Shown: one piece after another, positions 57,772-64,000 of the stretch
How the letters are laid out: the number at the start of each line of letters is the position of its first letter
Numbering within the stretch: position 1 is the stretch's first letter
Assembly: GCA_028023455.1 (NCBI GenBank)
Contig: JAQFVV010012404.1
Span: forward strand, 14,993,000 to 15,056,999
Length of the DNA: 64,000 bases
Direction: 5' to 3'
Source: Epiperipatus broadwayi
Taxonomy: Eukaryota > Onychophora > Udeonychophora > Euonychophora > Peripatidae
Notes under the pieces: model-generated
Database searches by the model: none
The model's input: the letters and a program-made list of their open reading frames with translations, nothing else
What the model was told of the DNA's origin: nothing
Program-made: the position numbers and the translations under genes

Positions 57772-58080
57772 TATAGCCACTGGAGATAGTCAAACTATAA
57801 TGGAGTGAAACAGTAGTATATATGAAAGCCTAGTTAAGGATATAAAGAGTTTCAAAGAAAAGGCGAAGATAATAATGGTTATAGGGGGTATGAATGGGCA
57901 TATTGAAGAAATTGCTGATGTAGATAATAAGAATGGATAGCTTTTAAAGAAGGTTTGTCAGAGAATGAATTTGAGCATTGGAAATTTATCAAATATTTAT
58001 GAGGGTCAGTTCACATGTTTAGAAATAATATATTCCACACAATATATTATGTTGAGAAAGAAGAAATGAATAAAATATGG
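57415..58080 (+). pseudogene. LINE ORF2 endonuclease region
   Basis: Blocks of the apurinic-type endonuclease are readable in + frames. They are KIGYLTMQGGTRPEN (start), EELEVLAVMETHLREEE at about 57497-57547 with the catalytic Glu of (T/E)ETHL, FEIRLGRQEWRVAIVNIY, and IMVIGGMNGHI at 57872-57904. In the last, the family motif is GD.N; here the aspartate position reads Gly (GGT at 57887-57889). Stops and frameshifts occur throughout, and a palindromic (TA)n tract lies inside the segment between NIY and TGDSQT-like residues. The enzyme would nick the target DNA for priming; this copy cannot. Confidence 0.7.
57704..57781. repeat. Palindromic (TA)n expansion, cruciform-capable
   Basis: AGTGGCTATAGTA (57704-57716), then about 50 bases of pure alternating TA, then TACTATAGCCACT (57769-57781). 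The flanks are exact reverse complements, so the 78 bases form a nearly perfect palindrome. In the LINE reading frame the left flank is native coding (RVAIVNIY), while CTATAG of the right flank appears added before the native CCACTGGAGATAG continuation. Confidence 0.9.
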
Positions 58081-58319
58081 AAAAAATAAGGTATTCGATA
58101 GTGAAGGAGAGTATGTAATAGTGATCATAACCTCTTTATAATAGAAATGGTTAGTAATATGATGGGAAATAAATAATAAAAGTAGAAATGATGGTGAAAG
58201 ATGTGGATCAAGAGGGAATGATAAGAATAAGTTAGAAGAGCATAAAACAAAAGTTGAAGAAACCATGGAAGTGTTGGTTGTGGATGAGTAAATAGGGTTT
58301 TAAGTGAGAGTTAGTAAAT

Positions 58320-58982
58320 GTGTAAAAGAGAGGAAAAAAGCATGCAGAGAATATAAGTAAGTTATTAAGAACAAAGAAAGTGAAAAAGATGTTAATGCTA
58401 AATGGGAAAAGTACTTAGAAAAAAAGAAGTTGGCTAAAATAGATAATTATATAGAGAGAATGAAATTGAATAGTAAATTGTTGGAGGATATTAATAAAAG
58501 TACAAAGGATGGGAGTAAAAATTTTAGGAAATACATTAAAAGAAAGAATGTAGGGGAGATAGAAATAGTATTACTAGATGATGAGGGAATAGAATGTAAT
58601 TTTAGAGAATAATTAGAGATAATCTTAAATAAGTATGTAATGGTTATAGAAAAAATGTTAGATGTGAAGAATAGGGTGATAGCAAACATGAAAGTATATA
58701 GTAAATTGGAATATTAGGTTTACAGAAAGTGAACTGAATGAGCAGGTAAAAAATTGAAAAATGGAAAGGCAAGTGGTTTATTTAGATGGGCAGCAGACAT
58801 GCTAATGAATTTAGGGCATAGGGCAAAATTAAAATGATTATCATGTTTTAATAAGATGCACAGAAGAGATTTTCTGGGTAGTTGGAGTAATACAAGAGTA
58901 AGGCTACTATTTAAAGGAAAGGATAAGGATCATAGGAAGTTAAACAATTATAGACCGTTAGCAATAATGTCAGTGCTATATA
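58320..58982 (+). pseudogene. LINE ORF2, reverse transcriptase 5' part
   Basis: After a linker with a charged, probably helical segment (58430-58612, KIDNYIERMKLNSKLLEDIN, with KNFRKYIKRKN), the RT fingers begin. They read KKLKNGKASGLFRWAADML (family KNGKA.G.DG...E.L), LGSWSNTRVRLLFKGKDK (family W......L.KGKDK) and LNNYRPLAIMSVLY (family NYRPIS), which ends at 58980. The frame is then cut by the Tigger-like insertion. One stop lies near 58612 and another frame change near 58720. The remainder of RT resumes at about 60390. Confidence 0.8.
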
Positions 58983-60389
58983 CCCAGGTCTCATTTTATG
59001 CAGATTTATTTAATGCGATTTTGAAGGTATGCTGTTCATGTTTCTTCTTAATATCTTTGTATACGGTTTTCTTTTATGTGATAAAAATTATTAGATCAGA
59101 AGTCAAGCTCCATTAATGCGCTATTACTTTAAATATAAATTTTGCCCACTCACACGTCAAATTTAAAGTAATAGCGTATTAGCAGAGTTCAACTTCTCTC
59201 TAATAATTGCAATATTTTCAGCACTTTATAATAGTACTGTAATAGATTTTATGCAATAAAGAAGTTCATAATTCACTTTAAATCAGGATTTCCCCATTTT
59301 ATATACACAAACTAAATTTTACAAGATAATAATGTAAATCTGTTCAAACACTATAGATGCCTTTAGTATGCATGTTGTTGTTTTTGCAATTTAAAACATT
59401 CTATTTTTGCTTTTTTTTAAAAAGAGTACATAATCAATTAATCATTTAGTGTCCACAAGTTTATTTTTAAAAAGTGAGTTTATAGTGTTGGGCACAATTA
59501 AATTTGACAATTAAAATCTGATTTTTAATTATAATTAACAATTTAAAAATTATGTAACATGATCTGAAATTAATGTGATGCAAAACAATGAAAATTGATT
59601 TTTAAACGGAATTGAAAATTGAAAAATTAAAGACAAAAATAAGAATTTAATCTTTAATTGTTAGTTTTAATTAAATTTTGTCCAACAATGGTGAGTCAGT
59701 GTCTTTTTATTATCGTACGTCTAAGTTCTTACTTTTATTTTAAACTTTTAGTTTACTCTAATGGAGAAGAAAAAAAACACCTAAGAAAATGAATTTCTTT
59801 GGAAACAAAAATTTCAATTTTAGATTGCTTAGCGAAATCTGAAGGATCAACAGCAATTGGAAAACATTTAGTTTTGGTGATTCCACAATAAAAGCAATTA
59901 AAAAAATGAAGTTGGCGCTAGTTGTATTTCCTCTTGTGAAATAGCTAACAGGTTTCTCTGGGCATAATTGCTGAAATATTCTTGACTTTGTTTAAGGAGA
60001 ACCTACAGTACATCACATCACAACAAATCTCTTACTAGTTTACAAATGAACTTTCTTATCGTCAATACTATACACGTATGAAAAAATGAAAAATACTGTA
60101 AATTATGCATAAAAATATATTGTTTTGAATAAAATTAAATACTGTAGTTAATCAATAAGTAAAAAAGTTTGTCTTGTATCAATTTTTTTCAAATTTGAAA
60201 ATTTTTATTAGTCATATTTTATTTCCTTTTTTTGTGTGCAAATTTTAAAGTAATTTTACATTGTTGATTTGCTTTTATGCAATTTTTGAAAATTACAGAA
60301 ACCTATCCCCCATTTTTCAAGGCAAGTTAAGTTTATTTTTGTGTGGTTTTCTGAGGCACCTATCTACCACATAAAATGAGACCCAGATG
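58983..60389 (+). mobile_element. Tigger-like DNA transposon copy 2, nested in the LINE
   Basis: Bounded by CCCAGGTCTCATTTTATG and, reverse-complemented, CATCTGGGTCTCATTTTATG, the same TIR as the element at 32136-33213, with TATA on both sides. At 59761-59915 (+) the translation EKKKTPKK, then ISLETKISILDCLAKSEG and STAIGKHL, matches the first DNA-binding helix-turn-helix of Tigger1-type transposases (family ISLE.K..ILDRL.KGEG..AIGKHFGL.EST). This segment is absent from copy 1. The rest of the transposase is missing, so it is non-autonomous. The flanking LINE frame reads through to the same protein on both sides, which fixes the insertion point. Whether the duplication is TA or TATA cannot be decided because the LINE frame is itself damaged. 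Confidence 0.85.
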
Positions 60390-61440
60390 TATAATATTTT
60401 CTTATATATGGAGGCTGGAAGGGTTGCAAAATGGATGGCAGAAAATAATATAGTGGGAGAAATGCAAGGAGGTTTTCAATCAGATAGGCATATAGGATAT
60501 AGTTTATTTGTAGTTTAACAATTTATGAATATGAGTAGGAATAGAGGTAAACAGTTATATATGGTTTTTATAGATATAGAGATGTATGATAGTGTAAATA
60601 GAAATAGATTATAGATAAGTTTAGTAAATTTGGGAATGGATGGAGCTTTTAAGAAATTATATGAAAATAATTACTATATGTATCAATTAGGGAATATATA
60701 ATCAGTTAAAGTCAAAAATGGGGTAGGACTAAGGCAACAATGTGCTATGTCACCTATTTTGTTTTTGCTGTATTTGAAAGAAATGGAGAAAGGAATGGAA
60801 AGACTAGGAAGAGGGGTGGAGATACCATTAATAGGTGGCCAGTAGCCAGAATTCTATGGAAGGGAGTGGCAGTAGCAAGGTTAACATATGGTAATGGTGC
60901 ATTGAAAAAGTATGAGATTATTTAGAAAAAGTACAAAGAGAAGTAGAAAGACATGTACTAGATGCAGATGTGTTGATGGCAAAGGAGGCAGTTCAACGAT
61001 GCAAAAAGGAAAATGAAAATGTTCAATAGATTGCAGTTTATGGATAATAAAAGAATAGCCAAAATAGTATTTAATTGGGTTATGAATAAAGGGTAGGCAA
61101 TATGGTGGGTGAGAAAGATAAAGTGATATGCAGAAGATTTGGATAAAGAATTTGTCAGTATGCTTATACAAAAATGTGATGATTGTTTTAGAATTGTTGA
61201 GTGTTAAGGAACGGATAGAAGAATGGATATATTAATGAAGAATAGGGAGTTGGAGAGATGGAGAACTAGTATAGAGAATAAAAAGAGTTTAAATATATAC
61301 ATAGAAGTAAGCAGTATTGGGTGCAGGTAATTTATGATAATAGCAAGGACAGTAATTTACTGTTTAAGGCTTGAACAGAATCTTTAGCAACAAAGGATAT
61401 AAATGGAAAATGTGGGTGATTTACTCCACAAGTTGTATAA
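60390..61440 (+). pseudogene. LINE ORF2, reverse transcriptase 3' part with core deletion
   Basis: Continues RT after the insertion: MEAGRVAKWMAENNIVGEMQ and GGFQSDRH (family QGGFR..R), MVFIDIEMYDSVNR (family F.D..KAFDSV; first catalytic Asp kept, KAF changed), VGLRQQCAMSPILFLLYLKE (family G..QGC.LSP.LF). After GRGVEIPLIGG the reading jumps, at about 60835-60846, to ARILWKGVAVARLTYGNGAL, which belongs well after the YADD active-site motif. The palm core with YADD is therefore deleted. The thumb and C-terminal part follow in shifting frames (KYEIILEKVQREVERHV-like, RELERWRTSIENKKSLNIYI). No Cys-rich C-terminal motif could be proved. Confidence 0.75.
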
Positions 61441-61449
61441 GAATTCATG

Positions 61450-63815
61450 CTGTAAACAGTTTAACTTCAAGCAAATGTTTGAGCATTGAAATCATGGTTA
61501 TATGTATTTTGTAAAGCATTTATAAAAATGACCAAAATTCAAAAGTTATTAGAGCAATACCATAAATTAAAATAAAATTTTTGCAGTGAGCTTAGAAATG
61601 AGAAATAAAAAGTTACACTATCTCATTGGCTTATTGTAAAAGGATGGGATTTATAACTAAAACAAATTTGATAGCAGCATTAATTAGTTATATTATAAAG
61701 CTGCATGAAAAAAAAGTTTAATTAAGAATTTGTCCAAGTTGAGAAATAAAAATAAAAAATCCCTAAAAAATTAAAAAACAAATTAGTTTATGCATTTAAT
61801 CATATTAAATATTTTGTAAAATTACTTTGTAATAAATGAGAAACAATAAAATGACAAATTGCACTGTAAAGGAATAAAGAAAAATAGTTAGATATATGCA
61901 ACAATTTTGAATTGTGTACTTTATAAAAATATTAAGCATTTTGTACCTTCTCTCATCTACTTTTTCTGAATGAATTTTAATTAAACAACTCCTCGGTTTT
62001 TAAAGTAAATTTTATGGCAAGTATAAATATGATATTAAAATTTTGGAGTTATTAATATTTTTAAAATAATGAATTAAATTTTAAAAGTTGACCATGATTT
62101 TTTGTCTCTTCCTATCAGTAACTAATGTAAAGAAAAAGGGAGAGAAAAAACTTTTTTTTGTTCATTTAAGTATATATCTATAAAATTCCTGCCACAACAT
62201 ATTGTTAAGGGAATAAAGAATATGTTTTCCAAAAACATGTTGAAAAGAAACAGAGTCAAATCTTATAACTAGTTGATGATAAATCTTTTGTTAGGAAAAC
62301 ATGTTGTTGAACAACATCTAATAAGGATAAATAGATATGAAACAAGCAAGTAAGGCAGTACAATCTAGTCAGGTAGTCCAGTTTTTTATTTTATCTGAAT
62401 GACTCAACTCAATAAACAGTGTTGCAGTGATTCTATGCTGAGAAGAGAAACCTCTGTTTAAAACTGTTTTCCACTATAACTTAGATAGCAATATCTTGCT
62501 GACTCTTTTACTGTATGTTTCAAAATTTCATTTATGAGAGCAAATATGATGATTTTATCTAACAGAAGAGCAACAAATATTTTTGGCTAGACAACTGAAA
62601 ACCATACCAGTCATAACATCTGGAAATGCAGTCAGATCCAGAAACTAATGCTAGTGTTTACCAAAACCAATCATTTCCTGCTTTAATAATGTCTTGAAGA
62701 AAAAAGTGGATAGTGCTCTAAGAATGACCCAAAACCTATTTATACTATAACATATATAACATCATCAATGCTTCTATATTATTATCTAACATCACAAGTT
62801 CACTAGGAGGATAACTACCATCTTCAGAGCAACAAATGAAGACATATGGAAATATACTTAAAGAATGATATCTGTACAAAAAATTCTAGAACATTAAGTA
62901 GTCAGGAAATAAAATCACAAACACTGCAATTTATGAAACAGGAATTGGATAGAATAAAGAAATTAAGACAAATATATTTTTAAAATTATTATTTAATATT
63001 TAATTTATTAACAATAAACAAAAATGACATGACAGTATGAAATTTGAAACATTCATTTCATTAAAAAATATAATTTCATAAAATTAATAAGCTATTCCTT
63101 TGAAATAACTAAGATGTTGGAAAAACAACATTTTCAAAATTAAAGATAACAATTTTTGATTTATCTTAATCTTTTGCTAAGTTATTAGGAGGGAAAATAA
63201 ATAAAAATAGGAAAGCATGATTCAAAAAAAGAAATTTAAATTTATAAAAAAAATAAATTTTCTAAAAACTAATTCATAATTTTAAATAAAAAAATCACTG
63301 GATTTTAAAAAATTTTTTTTTTCACAATTTAAAAATATTAAACTTAATGGTAATATGTAAAATTATCAATTCTTACAAAAATATCTTTTTTTACTATAAA
63401 TGAAAATTTAATGTGCACACACAAAAAATACCTTTGACCATGGTTTAATTGTTTTGTAAATTCCTACTTTTCAATTATAATTTCCAGTTAAATTTTCTTC
63501 TTGAAAGCTTCTACACAAGAACATGATTCAGTTGTTCTTTTTCTGGTATGCAGTATTTCATTTTCAGGTTAACATCAGCAAAATTTTATTTATTTTATTA
63601 TAATAAATCTCCCAGATATGACTAATATAGACAGAGACTCATGCTCTTGGTTAAAGATAAGGTTGCAGATCACTTTAGGGGGTAACTTCATTTTTTACAT
63701 TTTATTCCAGTGAAGGTAAGTTACATGGAGGAAGATGATATTTATCTTTCAGCTGACCTTAGTATATGGTTTTCATTCTAGAAACCCTTTTTATAAATAA
63801 ACTCATAGTATGCTA
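61450..63815. other. Non-coding A+T-rich stretch, no gene seen
   Basis: No supported frame or element downstream of the LINE. Purine-rich on the + strand in parts (62560-62960). Consistent with intron or intergenic DNA. Confidence 0.45.
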
Positions 63816-63819
63816 AAAG

Positions 63820-63965
63820 TTTAGTTAAAACTTCTGCTATTATTTGCAACAGCTTGGTGAAGATTTCTGCTTATCTCTTCTTTTATCAGCTGGATTAAGA
63901 CTTGACTGCTCTCTTTTCAACAGCTTAGTTAAGAATTTCTTATTACCAGACAATTGGGTCTTCTG
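63820..63965. repeat. Minisatellite-related block 2, ~42-bp unit
   Basis: At least three units, AGTTTAGTTAAAACTTCTGCTAT..TTGC, AACAGCTTGGTGAAGATTTCTGCTTATCTC and ATCAGCTGGATTAAGACTTGACTGCTCTC, then CAACAGCTTAGTTAAGAATTTCT. Consensus is near CAACAGCTTGGTTAAGACTTCTGCT plus a pyrimidine-rich spacer. Related to the block at 42505-42600. Confidence 0.6.
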
Positions 63966-64000
63966 ACCTATTCACCTATTATTATTTTGTTCTAGAACAA

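Larger units (their letters stand above)
56150..61450 (+). mobile_element. CR1/L2-like LINE, decayed, interrupted by a Tigger element
   Basis: A nearly full-order non-LTR retrotransposon on the + strand. It has ORF1 with a PHD finger and SGNH-like esterase (56283-57170) and ORF2 with an apurinic-type endonuclease (57415-58080) and reverse transcriptase (58690-60930). A Tigger-like DNA transposon (58983-60389) splits the RT frame and a palindromic (TA)n tract (57704-57781) splits the endonuclease. Codons are A+T-biased and frames have many stops, yet protein motifs remain legible, suggesting moderate age. RT loses its active-site region by deletion near 60840. The 5' and 3' limits are approximate; no poly-A tail or TSD was identified. 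PHD plus esterase ORF1 is known from CR1/L2-group LINEs. Confidence 0.75.

Noticed and set aside
58981-60391. A firm 4-bp TATA target duplication
   Set aside because: TATA would restore one LINE frame, but TA is typical of Tigger elements and the LINE frame is already damaged, so the length cannot be fixed.
60740-60925. Independent small gene
   Set aside because: It is an out-of-frame reading across the LINE RT and its deletion junction.

Overview
This window reads as nuclear DNA of an animal, most likely an invertebrate with a very A+T-rich genome (about three quarters A+T, judged by eye). Two animal genes are recognisable: one well-bounded exon of TMEM129 and the decayed 3' part of MMS22L. 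There is no bacterial-style gene packing, Shine-Dalgarno signal, operon, rRNA or CRISPR. I cannot name the phylum from this sequence alone.

Layout. The only intact host coding segment I can support is a TMEM129 exon on the + strand at 1361-1829, with good splice sites at both ends. I found no other TMEM129 exon, so the rest of the window may be a very long intron and/or intergenic DNA. Antisense to it, at about 23.4-25.6 kb, lie exon-like blocks in order that match the C-terminal part of MMS22L. They carry an in-frame stop and frame breaks, and their retained splice acceptors suggest an unprocessed pseudogene.

Almost everything else identifiable is mobile DNA. There are Penelope-like fragments (GIY-YIG part at 13.8 kb, reverse transcriptase at 28.8-29.6 kb, a possible third at 17.1 kb). 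A CFDP2-like LINE fragment lies at 25.6-26.6 kb and two Gypsy-like LTR retrotransposon remnants at 27.2-28.8 and 44.4-46.7 kb. A CR1/L2-like LINE spans 56.2-61.4 kb, with a PHD finger and SGNH-like esterase in ORF1 and endonuclease plus reverse transcriptase in ORF2. Several pogo/Tigger-type DNA transposons are present; one has landed inside the LINE reverse transcriptase gene. There is also a piggyBac-like MITE with TTAA duplications, two tRNA-derived SINE copies with a shared conserved 3' end, long hairpin (foldback) elements, minisatellites and (TA)n tracts.

The genes do not form a pathway. TMEM129 is an ER-membrane ubiquitin ligase and MMS22L a replication-fork repair factor; here they are only neighbours. 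The window's history is one of layered insertion: a Gypsy remnant cut by a 5'-truncated Penelope element, a LINE abutting the MMS22L remnant, and a LINE split by a Tigger element. No wholly new system is established. The most informative items are the antisense MMS22L relic, the nested LINE with its palindromic (TA)n expansion and missing RT active site, and the short SINE family.
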